Shown: one piece after another, positions 24,457-32,451 of the stretch
Numbering within the stretch: position 1 is the stretch's first letter
Layout: the number at the start of each line of letters is the position of its first letter
Assembly: GCF_030816895.1 (NCBI RefSeq)
Contig: NZ_JAUSYL010000001.1
Span: 1,860,001 to 1,924,000, forward strand
Reading direction: 5' to 3'
DNA from: Clavibacter sp. B3I6
Lineage (GTDB): Bacteria; Actinomycetota; Actinomycetes; Actinomycetales; Microbacteriaceae
Length of the DNA: 64,000 nt
Translations under genes and position numbers: made by a program
The notes under the pieces: generated by a model
What the model was told of the DNA's origin: nothing
What the model saw: only the letters and a program-made list of their open reading frames with translations
Databases searched by the model: none

Positions 24457-25275
24457 TCAGGCCGGGACGTCGGCCGCGCGGGCCAGGACGCGGTGCGCGA
24501 GCCCGGCGATCGCGGCGCCGACCAGCGGCGCGACGACGAAGGCCCACAGCTGCGCGAGCGCGGTCGGCCCGCCGTAGATCGCGGCCGCGAGGGAGCGCGC
24601 CGGGTTCACGGAGGTGTTGCTGACCGGGATGCTGATCAGGTGGACCAGGGTGAGCGTGAGCCCGATGAGGATCGGCGCCACTGCCGCGTACGCCTCCTGC
24701 GCCGTCACGGCGAGGATCACGGTCACGAACACCGCGGTGAGGACGACCTCGGTCGCGAGCACCGCGGCGAGGCCGAAGCCGCCGGGTGACCCGTCGCCGT
24801 AGCCGTTCGACGCGAAGCCCGCGTCCCGGGCGGCGGCGAGGTAGCCGGCGGGGCCGTCGGCCGCGATGAGCGCGAGGACGCTGGAGGCGAGGACCCCGCC
24901 GAGGATCTGCGCGACGACGTAGCCGGGGACCTCGCGCCAGCCGATGCGGCCGGCGATCGCGAGGCCGACCGTGACGGCGGGGTTGAAGTGGCCGCCGGAG
25001 ATCCCGCCGACCGCGGCGACGCCCGCCATGACCGTGAGGCCGAACGCGAGCGCGACCCCGAGGAGGCCGACGCCCGTGGCGTTCGCGTCGTCGGGGAAGG
25101 CCGACGCGTAGAGCGCCGTGCCCACGCCGCCGAGGACGAGGAGGAAGGTGCCGAACGCCTCCGCACCGTGGCGGGCGGCGGCGGACGGTCGACGGTCGGC
25201 GGAGGTCGCCTTCCGGCCGCGGCCCTGGGCGGGGGTGTCGCGGGGGGCCTTCGCGGAGGGGGTGGACTTGCTCAT
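24457..25275 (-). CDS. Aquaporin / MIP family channel
   Basis: 272 aa, six helices and both half-helix motifs: GGHFNPAVT (about 94-102) and NTSVNPARS (about 222-230). His and Arg near the selectivity filter and the overall pattern look like the AqpZ water-channel group rather than a glycerol facilitator. The N-terminus carries a 35-residue Lys/Arg/Pro-rich extension. ATG 25275 is preceded by GAGGACC. Its place between two Asp23 genes suggests joint control under osmotic or envelope stress. Confidence 0.93.
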   Translation of the reverse strand: MSKSTPSAKAPRDTPAQGRGRKATSADRRPSAAARHGAEAFGTFLLVLGGVGTALYASAFPDDANATGVGLLGVALAFGLTVMAGVAAVGGISGGHFNPAVTVGLAIAGRIGWREVPGYVVAQILGGVLASSVLALIAADGPAGYLAAARDAGFASNGYGDGSPGGFGLAAVLATEVVLTAVFVTVILAVTAQEAYAAVAPILIGLTLTLVHLISIPVSNTSVNPARSLAAAIYGGPTALAQLWAFVVAPLVGAAIAGLAHRVLARAADVPA

Positions 25276-25400
25276 CGGGTGGGGTCCTCATGGTACGTGC
25301 GGGGGGATCGGGGGCCGCGCGGCGCGGCGCGGGGACGCGGCGGGAGGGCCCGCGCGCGGTGACGGGACCGGGGCGGGCCCGGTCCCGTCGCCGGATGGCG

Positions 25401-25844
25401 CTACCGGACGCGACGCTCGGCGTCGTCCTCGTCGTCGTCCGACGGGATGTGGACGTCCGCGACGGTGACGTCGACCTCGGTCACGTCCATGCCGACGACC
25501 TGCGAGATCGCGTCGGTGACGGAGGCGCGGATGCGGTCGGCGAGGTCCTGCAGGGCGACGGGGTACTCGGCGACGACGACGATGTCCGCCGCGACCTGCT
25601 TCTCGCCGACCTCGACGGAGACGCCCTGGCCGCGGTCCTGCTGGCCGATGACGTTGCGGATCGCGCCGACCGCGCGGGCCGCGCCGTTGCCGAGGTCGTG
25701 CACGCCGGGGACCTGGCGGGCCGCGATGCCCGCGACCTTCTCCACGACGCCGTCGGCGATGGTGTTCCGGCCCGCGGCGGATCCGGCGGGGGTGCGCTCG
25801 GCGGCGGCGCGGCGGGAGGCGGGGGCGGGGGTGACGTCGGTCAT
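25401..25844 (-). CDS. Asp23/Gls24-family envelope stress protein
   Basis: 147 aa. Classical Asp23 domain at 28-125: GRNTIADGVVEKVAGIAARQVPGV, then VSVEVGEKQVAADIVVVAEYPVALQDLADRIR and VGMDVTEVDVTVADVHI, ending in an acidic tail. ATG 25844 follows TAGGAGC, which beats the upstream codon at 25997. First gene of the leftward arm of the stress cluster, divergent from the ECF sigma gene. Confidence 0.93.
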   Translation of the reverse strand: MTDVTPAPASRRAAAERTPAGSAAGRNTIADGVVEKVAGIAARQVPGVHDLGNGAARAVGAIRNVIGQQDRGQGVSVEVGEKQVAADIVVVAEYPVALQDLADRIRASVTDAISQVVGMDVTEVDVTVADVHIPSDDDEDDAERRVR

Positions 25845-26018
25845 GGGTGCTCCTAGGGAGGTGACGAGCGCGATCCCGGAGGATCGCGGTGCCGGCGGGA
25901 TGACCGGCACGTCAAGGAGACGAACCGTCCCGCGGCCCCGTCCCGCACGCCCAGCGTTCCTCCAGGCCGGAGCGTCCCCGCTTCGCTCCGTGGCCACCGT
26001 CGAGCACGCCCGTGCGCT

Positions 26019-26690
26019 TTGCGGCCATCGTGGGCGGCCCCTCGGCGACCGTCGTGCACACTCTCACCGGGGCACCGCGCCGACCGCGCGCGGCGGACGA
26101 CGGCACGCGGGGAACGGCAGGAGGCGATCATCGGCACCGACGAGGACCCGCTCCTCCACGCGGCCGACGCCACCCTCGCGTCGCGGGCAGCCGACGGCGA
26201 CGTCCAGGCGTTCGCGCAGCTGGCCCGGCGGCACGGCCCGCTCATGCGCGTGTACGCGGCGCGGATCCTCGGCTCCGACATCGAGTCCGACGACGTCGTG
26301 CAGGAGGCGTTCCTCACCGGCTGGCGGCGGCTCGGGGAGCTCGACAGCCCGGCGGGCGTCCGCTCGTGGCTGATCCGCATCGTCACGCACAAGGCCATCG
26401 ACCGGATCCGCGTCCGCCGTCACCACGACGACATCGACGACTGGGACCCGCCGACCCCCGACGCGCGCGGCCCGGAGCGGATCGTCGAGACCCGGCTGCA
26501 GATGGACGCCGTGTGGGACGCTGTCGGGAGGCTGCCGGGCGACCAGCGGAGGTGCTGGCTCCTCCGGGAGACGGCGGGCCTCAGCTACCAGGAGATTGCG
26601 GACGAGCTCGACCTCCCCCTCTCCACCGTGCGCGGCCTGCTGGCCCGCGCTCGGCGGTTCCTGCTCCGCGAACTGGAGGCATGGCGATGA
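26019..26690 (+). CDS. ECF sigma factor of the Asp23 cluster (start uncertain)
   Basis: Regions 2 and 4 are clear: DGDVQAFAQLARRHG, DIESDDVVQEAFLTGWRRL, RSWLIRIVTHKAIDRIR, then LPGDQRRCWLLRETAGLSYQEIADELDLPLSTVRGLLARARR. The only canonical in-frame start upstream is the TTG at 26019, which lacks a ribosome-binding site and adds 37 unconserved-looking residues. A perfect AGGAGG (26119-26124) stands 5 nt before an ATC at 26130, exactly where the conserved protein should begin. Overlaps the next gene by 4 bp (ATGA). Probably controls the flanking stress genes. Confidence 0.85.
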   Translation: MRPSWAAPRRPSCTLSPGHRADRARRTTARGERQEAIIGTDEDPLLHAADATLASRAADGDVQAFAQLARRHGPLMRVYAARILGSDIESDDVVQEAFLTGWRRLGELDSPAGVRSWLIRIVTHKAIDRIRVRRHHDDIDDWDPPTPDARGPERIVETRLQMDAVWDAVGRLPGDQRRCWLLRETAGLSYQEIADELDLPLSTVRGLLARARRFLLRELEAWR

Positions 26691-27367
26691 CGGAGGACGC
26701 GCGCATGCGCCCCGACCCGCCCGACGACGGGCGGTCCCCGACCGACGGACCGGACGACCCCGACGGCCCCGACGGCCCCGACGGCCTGATCGACGGCCGG
26801 ACCATCGAGGAGCTCGCCGACTACCTCCACCGCGGCCGCACGCCGCTCGACCCCGCCATCGAGGGGTCCGCCGCCTGCCGGCTCGCGCTCGCCAACCTCG
26901 CCCGCCTCTCCGAGCTCTCCGCCCAGGGCCTCCGCCGCGAGGCCGACCGCGACCCCGACCGCGACGCCGCGTGGATCTCCGGCCTCCTCGAGGCCATCGG
27001 CGCCGAGGTCCGCTCGGGTCGCGACATCCCGATCTCCCACCCGGACCCGACCCTGCGCCTCACGCTCACGGAGGCGGCCGTGCGCGGCATCGTCCGCCGC
27101 GCGGGCGACGGCACGCCGGGCGTGATCATGGGCCGCTGCGCCCTGCACGGGGACGTCGGCACGCCCGGTGCCGTGATCCGCGTGGACGTGACCTGCACGC
27201 TGGAGTTCCCGCTGCCCGTCGCGGAGGTCGCCGACCTGCTGCGCATCCGGATCCGCGACGCCCTCGCCCGGCACGCCGAGCTGACGGTGGGCGACGTCGA
27301 CGTGACCGTGGACGACATCCGGCCGCCCGCCGAGGCCGCGGCCGCCCCACCCGAGGAGGCCGGATGA
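26687..27367 (+). CDS. Asp23-like protein in anti-sigma position
   Basis: 226 aa. Starts with a Pro/Asp/Gly-rich stretch (1-35), then a helical N-terminal domain (about 37-115, TIEELADYLHRGRTPLD, LARLSELSAQ) and a C-terminal domain shaped like Asp23 (LTEAAVRGIVRRAGDG, VIRVDVTCTLEFPLPVAEVADLLR, LTVGDVDVTVDDI). ATG 26687 (7 nt after GGAGG, ATGA overlap with sigma stop) is preferred over 26681. Position right after an ECF sigma gene suggests it modulates that sigma factor; inferred only. Confidence 0.82.
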   Translation: MTEDARMRPDPPDDGRSPTDGPDDPDGPDGPDGLIDGRTIEELADYLHRGRTPLDPAIEGSAACRLALANLARLSELSAQGLRREADRDPDRDAAWISGLLEAIGAEVRSGRDIPISHPDPTLRLTLTEAAVRGIVRRAGDGTPGVIMGRCALHGDVGTPGAVIRVDVTCTLEFPLPVAEVADLLRIRIRDALARHAELTVGDVDVTVDDIRPPAEAAAAPPEEAG

Positions 27368-27726
27368 TGCTCGACGACGCCGACCTGTCCCGTCGCCTCA
27401 CGGCCGCCGTCCGCGGGGTCGACGGGGTGACGGGCGTCTACCCCGCGCAGCCGATCCTCGAGGCGGCTGCCGTCGCGATCGCGGGCCGCCTGCGCCTCCG
27501 GGCCCCCGACGTGCTGGTGGACGTCGACCGCCGAGCCGGCTTCACGACCGTCGCGACGCAGGTCGCGACGGCGGCCGACCGTCCCGCCGCGGACGTAATC
27601 CGCGCGGTGGGCGAGCGCGTGCGCGACGAGCTCGCCGCGGAGCCCGGCCTCGACGGCCCGTTCGACGTGCGGGTGCAGGGCCGGCTGGTCGAGGAGAGGA
27701 CCGGACACCGCCCCGGCAGCGCGTAA
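27364..27726 (+). CDS. Small Asp23-related protein
   Basis: 120 aa, coupled to the preceding gene by an ATGA overlap and preceded by GAGGAGG. It looks like a shortened Asp23 domain: VRGVDGVTGVYPAQPILEAA, VLVDVDRRAGFTTVATQV, RPAADVIRAVGERVRDELA, and a final FDVRVQGRLVEE strand. Third gene of the sigma operon. Assignment to the family rests on pattern similarity and neighbourhood, not on a diagnostic motif. Confidence 0.75.
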   Translation: MMLDDADLSRRLTAAVRGVDGVTGVYPAQPILEAAAVAIAGRLRLRAPDVLVDVDRRAGFTTVATQVATAADRPAADVIRAVGERVRDELAAEPGLDGPFDVRVQGRLVEERTGHRPGSA

Positions 27727-27737
27727 CACCCCGCACC

Positions 27738-27743
27738 TAGGGT
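27738..27743 (+). promoter_or_regulatory. -10-like TAGGGT of a predicted leaderless promoter
   Basis: TAGGGT ends 6 nt before ATG 27750. Confidence 0.6.
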
Positions 27744-27749
27744 GAGCCC

Positions 27750-29018
27750 ATGACCGATGCCCCCGGCACGACCCCGCACCACGACGTCCTCGTCATCGGC
27801 GGGGGGAACGCGGGGCTCTCGGTCGCGGGGCGCCTGCGCCGCCTCGGCGTCTCCGACGTGGCGGTCGTCGAGCCGCGCGACACGCACTACTACCAGCCCA
27901 TGTTCTCCCACGTCGCGGGCGGCACGGCGCGCGCGTCGCAGGCCACGCGGCCGCAGGGATCCGTCACGCCGAAGGGCGTCACGTGGATCCAGGACCGCGT
28001 CGCCGGCATCGACCCGCACGCCAAGACCGTGGCGCTCGCGTCCGGGCAGCGCGTCGGGTACGGCCAGCTCATCGTGTGCCCCGGCATCCAGAAGGACTGG
28101 GACGCCGTGCCCGGCCTCGTCGAGGCCATGGCGTCGCCCGTCGGCATCTCCAACTACGAGCACCACTACGCCGCGAAGGCCTCGCGGGTGCTGCGCGAGG
28201 TCCGCTCCGGCACGGTCGTCTTCACGCAGCCCGACGGCCCCGGCACCTGCTCCGGCGCGTCGCAGAAGCCCATGTACCTCGCCTGCGACCACTGGCGCGC
28301 GACCGGCGTGCTGGACGACATCCGCGTGGTCCTCGTGGTGCCGACCCCCACCATGTTCGGCATGCCGCTCATCGACGGGGAGCTCGAGCGCAAGGTCGCC
28401 GAGTACGGCATCGAGGTGCGCTACGGCCGCCAGCTCGTCGCCGTCGACGCGGCGGCCCGCACCGTCGAGATCGCGGGCGACGACCGGGGCCGCGCGCTCC
28501 TCGGCCCGGACCACGCCGTCCAGGCCGACGACCCCGACGTGCACCGCGAGACCCTCGCCTACGACGTGCTGCACGCCGTGCCGCCGCAGTCCGCGCCCGA
28601 CTGGCTCGCCGGCACGGGCCTCGCCGCCCCGGGCGACGCCGGGGGCTTCGTGGAGGTGGATCCGCTGACCCTCCGCCACCCCCGCTTCCCCGACGTCTGG
28701 GCGCTCGGCGACGCCGCCGCCACCACGAACTCGAAGTCCGGCGGCGCCCTCCGCCAGCAGACCACCACGGTCGCGAAGAACCTCGTCGCGGCGCGGAAGG
28801 GGAAGCCGCTGCCGCAGGTCTACAACGGGTACTCGGTGTGCCCGTTCGTGGTCTCCCGCTCCACCGTCGTGTTCGCCGAGTTCGACGACCGCTACCGCCC
28901 GAAGCCCTCGATCCCGCTCTGGACGGGCCTCGCGAAGGAGCGCCGCATGACGTTCGTCGCCGACCGCTACCTGCTGCCGTGGGTCTACTGGAACCTGATC
29001 CTGCAGGGCCGCGCCTGA
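27750..29018 (+). CDS. FAD-dependent oxidoreductase, sulfide:quinone-oxidoreductase-like
   Basis: 422 aa with an N-terminal FAD-binding Rossmann motif (VLVIGGGNAGLSVAGRLRRLG) and the SQR/type-II NADH dehydrogenase layout. Three Cys fall where SQR enzymes carry redox cysteines: CPGIQ, CSGASQKPMYLACDHW and YSVCPFVVSRS, and WALGDAAATTNSKSGGALRQQ is the second FAD-binding segment. The C-terminus (RYLLPWVYWNLILQG) is amphipathic, fitting membrane attachment. Likely oxidises sulfide or low-molecular thiols to feed quinones. Its TGA abuts the MarR stop on the other strand. Confidence 0.88.
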   Translation: MTDAPGTTPHHDVLVIGGGNAGLSVAGRLRRLGVSDVAVVEPRDTHYYQPMFSHVAGGTARASQATRPQGSVTPKGVTWIQDRVAGIDPHAKTVALASGQRVGYGQLIVCPGIQKDWDAVPGLVEAMASPVGISNYEHHYAAKASRVLREVRSGTVVFTQPDGPGTCSGASQKPMYLACDHWRATGVLDDIRVVLVVPTPTMFGMPLIDGELERKVAEYGIEVRYGRQLVAVDAAARTVEIAGDDRGRALLGPDHAVQADDPDVHRETLAYDVLHAVPPQSAPDWLAGTGLAAPGDAGGFVEVDPLTLRHPRFPDVWALGDAAATTNSKSGGALRQQTTTVAKNLVAARKGKPLPQVYNGYSVCPFVVSRSTVVFAEFDDRYRPKPSIPLWTGLAKERRMTFVADRYLLPWVYWNLILQGRA

Positions 29019-29543
29019 TCAGCGAGCGCGGTCGTCGCGGCCGTCGGCCTCACCGCTGCCGAGCGGCCGCCAGGCGGGAGCGGCGCTGACCGACTCCGAC
29101 AGCCGCCGGCCGATCTCCCCGAGCTGCCGTGCCTGCCGCTCGGTCAGCGCGTCGAACACGAGCCGGCCCACCAGCGCGTGATGCGCCGGCGTCGCCCGTG
29201 CCACCTGCTCGTGGCCCGCGGGGGTGAGCCGCGCGAGGGTGAAGCGGCCGTCCGTCGGGTCGGCCTCGCGGGTCATCCACCCCTTCCGCTCCAGGCGCGT
29301 CGCGGCGCGCGAGAGCCGGGACAGGGTCGAGCTCGCGTACCCCGCGAGCGTGCTCATGCGGAGGGTGCGCTCGGGCGCGGTGTCGAGCGCGTAGAGGACG
29401 CCGTGCTCGAAGTGGGTGAGGCCGCTGTCGCTCTGCAGCTGCGCGTCGAGGGCCGCGGGGAGCCGCTGCATGAGCGTGGCCAGGGACGCCCAGACCTCCA
29501 TCTGCTCGGGGCTGAGGCCCTCGGATCCCGCCGTCGTCGCCAT
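29019..29543 (-). CDS. MarR-family transcriptional regulator
   Basis: 174 aa winged-helix protein: DSGLTHFEHGVLYALDTAPE, LAGYASSTLSRLSRAATRLERKGWMTRE (recognition helix and wing), then DGRFTLARLTPAGHE, the MarR signature. ATG 29543 is preceded by TACGCT at leaderless spacing; the upstream candidates have neither signal nor conserved sequence. Divergent from the SDR at 29637 over a region with a 9-bp inverted repeat, so it probably controls that SDR. Confidence 0.92.
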   Translation of the reverse strand: MATTAGSEGLSPEQMEVWASLATLMQRLPAALDAQLQSDSGLTHFEHGVLYALDTAPERTLRMSTLAGYASSTLSRLSRAATRLERKGWMTREADPTDGRFTLARLTPAGHEQVARATPAHHALVGRLVFDALTERQARQLGEIGRRLSESVSAAPAWRPLGSGEADGRDDRAR

Positions 29544-29549
29544 GCTCCC

Positions 29550-29555
29550 AGCGTA
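29550..29555 (-). promoter_or_regulatory. -10-like TACGCT of a predicted leaderless promoter
   Basis: TACGCT on the minus strand ends 6 nt before ATG 29543 of the MarR gene. Confidence 0.6.
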
Positions 29556-29572
29556 GGGCACGCCCGACGCTG

Positions 29573-29620
29573 ACTTGCCTGCGCAAGCGAATCGCGCCAT
29601 GCTCAGTTGACCAGGCAAGT
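29573..29620. promoter_or_regulatory. Candidate MarR operator region
   Basis: ACTTGCCTG (29573-29581) and CAGGCAAGT (29612-29620) are perfect inverted copies flanking the start region between divergent MarR and SDR genes; the left copy also forms a smaller dyad with TTGC/GCAA. Confidence 0.6.
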
Positions 29621-29636
29621 GACGAGAGGGGTCGGC

Positions 29637-30428
29637 ATGGACATGCGGCTGCAGGGCAGGACGGCGTTCGTGAGCGGATCGACGCAGGGCATCGGGTACG
29701 CGATCGCGTCCGCCCTGACCGCGGAGGGGGTGCGCGTCACGGTCAACGGGCGCGACGCGACGCGGGTGGCGTCCGCCGTCGAGCGCCTCCGCCGCGAGCA
29801 CCCGGGGGCGGATCCCGCGGGCCTCGTCGCGGACTTCGCGAAGCCCGCCGAGGTCGCGCGGCTGCTGGCCGACCTCGGCGAGGTCGACATCCTCGTCAAC
29901 AACGTCGGGCTCTTCGGCCTCGCCGAGTTCGATTCCGTCGACGACGACGAGTGGGCGCGGTACCTCGAGGTCAACGTGATGAGCGGCGTGCGCCTGTCAC
30001 GGGGCCTCCTCGGCGGGATGCTCGAGCGGGGCTGGGGGCGCGTGGTCTTCGTGAGCAGCGAGTCCGGCGTCGACGTGCCGGCCGACATGATCCACTACGG
30101 CGTGACGAAGGCCGCGATGCTCGCGCTCGGCAACGGGCTCGCGAAGCGCACGCGCGGGACCGGCGTCACCGTGAACTCGGTCATCGGCGGGCCGACGTGG
30201 TCCGACGGCGTGGCCGCGACGGTCGCGGGGATCGCGGCCGCGCGCGCGGTGCCGACGTCCGACATGCGCGACGCGGTCATCGGCGCCAACCGGACGAGCC
30301 TCCTGGAGCGCTTCATCGAGCCGGCGGAGATCGCGAGCCTCGTCGCGTACCTCGCGAGCCCGTTGGCGTCCGCGACCAACGGCGCCGCGGTGCGCGTCGA
30401 CGGCGGGGTGCTCGCGGGCACGCTCTAG
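29637..30428 (+). CDS. Short-chain dehydrogenase/reductase (SDR)
   Basis: 263 aa. Cofactor motif SGSTQGIG near 14, NNVG at about 86, catalytic Ser in VSSESGVDVP and Tyr/Lys in HYGVTKAA. ATG 29637 follows GAGAGGGG by 5 nt. Resembles FabG-like oxidoreductases of unknown substrate. Faces the MarR gene over an inverted repeat, so its expression is probably relieved by a small-molecule ligand. Confidence 0.9.
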   Translation: MDMRLQGRTAFVSGSTQGIGYAIASALTAEGVRVTVNGRDATRVASAVERLRREHPGADPAGLVADFAKPAEVARLLADLGEVDILVNNVGLFGLAEFDSVDDDEWARYLEVNVMSGVRLSRGLLGGMLERGWGRVVFVSSESGVDVPADMIHYGVTKAAMLALGNGLAKRTRGTGVTVNSVIGGPTWSDGVAATVAGIAAARAVPTSDMRDAVIGANRTSLLERFIEPAEIASLVAYLASPLASATNGAAVRVDGGVLAGTL

Positions 30429-30503
30429 GCGGCAGCGGGATCACCGGCCCCGCGAGCTGCCGGGTCCGACCTCCGGCGGACGCGCCGCCCGCGGTCCGGC
30501 CGC

Positions 30504-30509
30504 GAGGAT
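30504..30509 (+). promoter_or_regulatory. -10-like GAGGAT of a predicted leaderless promoter
   Basis: GAGGAT ends 6 nt before ATG 30516; the first base departs from TANNNT. Confidence 0.4.
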
Positions 30510-30515
30510 GGGGGC

Positions 30516-31172
30516 ATGAAGCACCCCGGTGAGACCCTGCCCGACTCACGGGGTCGCACCCGCCTCCACACCCGCGGGATGGACCTCGACCGCAGCCCCG
30601 ACGTCGTCGTGAAGCGCGTCGAGGTCACCTCCGACGGCTGGCACGTGCTCCGCCGGACCACGCTCGACCTGCGGCTCCGCGACGGCACCTGGCAGGAGCA
30701 GCAGCGCGAGACCTACGACCGGGGCGACGGCGCGACCGTGCTCCTCTACGCGGCCGACACGCACCGCCTCCTCCTCACCCGCCAGTTCCGCTACCCCGCC
30801 TACGTCAACGGCCACCCGGACGGCATGCTCGTCGAGGCCGCGGCCGGCCTCCTCGACGAGGACTCCCCCGAGGACGCGATCCGCCGCGAGGCCCGCGAGG
30901 AGCTCGGCGTCGAGGTCGTCGCGCTCACGCACCTGTTCGACCTCTTCATGAGCCCCGGATCCGTGACGGAGCGCGTGCACCACTACCTCGCCGCGTACGC
31001 GCCCGCCGATGTCGTGGGCGCGGGCGGCGGCGTGGCCGACGAGGGCGAGGACATCGAGCGGATCGAGGTGACGCTCGAGGAGGCGCTCGCGATGATCGCG
31101 GACGGCCGCATCGCCGACGGCAAGACGGTGATCCTCATCCAGCACGTCGCGCTGCACGGCTTCCCGGCGTAG
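30516..31172 (+). CDS. Nudix hydrolase, GDP-mannose pyrophosphatase (NudK)-like
   Basis: 218 aa. Strand-rich N-terminus, then QFRYPAYVNGHPDGMLVEAAAGLLD leading into a Nudix box with the REAREELGV core (glutamates bind the catalytic Mg2+). The AAGLLDEDSPEDAIRREA arrangement matches the NudK/ADP-ribose pyrophosphatase subgroup, as does SPGSVTERVHHYLAAY. Cleaves a nucleoside-diphosphate linkage, probably of a sugar nucleotide. Monocistronic, with a GAGGAT -10-like element at leaderless distance. Confidence 0.88.
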   Translation: MKHPGETLPDSRGRTRLHTRGMDLDRSPDVVVKRVEVTSDGWHVLRRTTLDLRLRDGTWQEQQRETYDRGDGATVLLYAADTHRLLLTRQFRYPAYVNGHPDGMLVEAAAGLLDEDSPEDAIRREAREELGVEVVALTHLFDLFMSPGSVTERVHHYLAAYAPADVVGAGGGVADEGEDIERIEVTLEEALAMIADGRIADGKTVILIQHVALHGFPA

Positions 31173-31247
31173 CGGCGCCCGGCGGGCGGCGGGGCGGCAC
31201 CGGAGGTCGGCGCGACGCAGGCGGACGGGCGCGCGCCGCCGGTAGGC

Positions 31248-31253
31248 GAGGAT
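31248..31253 (+). promoter_or_regulatory. -10-like GAGGAT of a predicted leaderless promoter
   Basis: GAGGAT ends 6 nt before GTG 31260; same variant hexamer as at 30504. Confidence 0.4.
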
Positions 31254-31259
31254 GGATCC

Positions 31260-32360
31260 GTGACCGACGCCGACGCCACCACCCCCGTCTCCCCCCTCCA
31301 CCTCCACGACACCGCCGCCCGCGGCTTCGCCTCCGACAACTACTCCGGGATCCACCCCGAGGTCCTCGAGGCCATCGCCGCGGCGAACGGCGGGCACCAG
31401 GTCGCGTACGGCGGCGACGCCTACACGGCCCGCCTGCAGGAGGTCGTCGGCGAGCACTTCGGCCGCGGCGCCGAGGCGTTCCCCGTCTTCAACGGCACGG
31501 GCGCGAACGTCACCGGGCTCCTCTCGATGCTGCCGCGCTGGGGCGCCGTCGTCTGCGCGACCACCGCGCACATCAACACCGACGAGGGCGGCGCCCCCGA
31601 GCGCGTCGCCGGGATCAAGCTCCTCCAGGTGCCGACCGAGGACGGCAAGCTCACGCCCGAGCTGATCGACCGCGAGGCGTGGGGCTGGGGCGACGAGCAC
31701 CGCGCGCAGCCGCTCGCCGTGAGCATCACGCAGACCACCGAGCTCGGCACCGTCTACACGCCGGCCGAGGTGCGGGCGATCGCCGACCACGCGCACGAGC
31801 GCGGCATGCGCCTGCACATGGACGGCGCCCGCCTGTCGAACGCGGCGGCCACGCTCGACGCGCCGTTCCGCGCCTTCACCTCCGACGCGGGCGTCGACGT
31901 GGTCAGCTTCGGCGGCACCAAGAACGGCCTGCTCTACGGCGAGGCGATCGTGGTGCTCGACCCCGAGGCGTCGGAGGGGCTGACCTACCTCCGCAAGCTC
32001 AACATGCAGCTCGCCTCCAAGATGCGCTTCGTGAGCGCGCAGCTGCTGGCGCTCCTCGGATCCGAGGTCGACGGCGTGCCGCTCTACCTCCGCTCCGCGC
32101 GCCACGCGAACGGCATGGCCGCGCGTCTGCGCGCCGCGCTCGAGGGCGTCGACGGCGTCGCGTTCACGCAGGAGACGCAGGCGAACGGCCTGTTCGCGAT
32201 CCTGCCCGAGGGCGTCGCCGACCGCCTCCGCGGCGAGTTCCGCTTCTACGACTGGGACCCGGCCCGCCGCGAGGTGCGCTGGATGTGCTCGTTCGACACC
32301 ACCGAGGACGACATCGACCGGTTCGCGGCGGCCATCCGCCGGGAGGTCGGGGCGGCGTAG
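31260..32360 (+). CDS. Low-specificity L-threonine aldolase family protein (PLP-dependent)
   Basis: 366 aa, full length. Fold-type I PLP enzyme: GGDAYTARLQEVVGEHFG, FNGTGANVTGL (phosphate-binding region), MHMDGARLSNAA (Asp bonding the pyridine N) and SFGGTKNGLLYGEAIV, where the Lys forms the Schiff base. Cleaves L-threonine or allo-threonine to glycine and acetaldehyde. GTG 31260 begins the conserved reading. Ends in a strong hairpin shared with the convergent PEP carboxylase gene. Confidence 0.92.
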   Translation: MTDADATTPVSPLHLHDTAARGFASDNYSGIHPEVLEAIAAANGGHQVAYGGDAYTARLQEVVGEHFGRGAEAFPVFNGTGANVTGLLSMLPRWGAVVCATTAHINTDEGGAPERVAGIKLLQVPTEDGKLTPELIDREAWGWGDEHRAQPLAVSITQTTELGTVYTPAEVRAIADHAHERGMRLHMDGARLSNAAATLDAPFRAFTSDAGVDVVSFGGTKNGLLYGEAIVVLDPEASEGLTYLRKLNMQLASKMRFVSAQLLALLGSEVDGVPLYLRSARHANGMAARLRAALEGVDGVAFTQETQANGLFAILPEGVADRLRGEFRFYDWDPARREVRWMCSFDTTEDDIDRFAAAIRREVGAA

Positions 32361-32386
32361 CCCGCGCCTCCCGCGCCTCCCGCGCG

Positions 32387-32428
32387 CGCGACGACGGCCG
32401 GTCCCCGCGGGGGCCGGCCGTCGTCGCG
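32387..32428. terminator. Strong bidirectional hairpin between convergent genes
   Basis: A 15-bp outer stem (32387-32401 with 32414-32428) continues into an inner CCCC/GGGG stem with a 2-nt loop, giving an almost continuous duplex. It lies between the threonine aldolase and PEP carboxylase stops. Confidence 0.8.
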
Positions 32429-32451
32429 TGCGGGACAGGGGCGGAGCGGGA

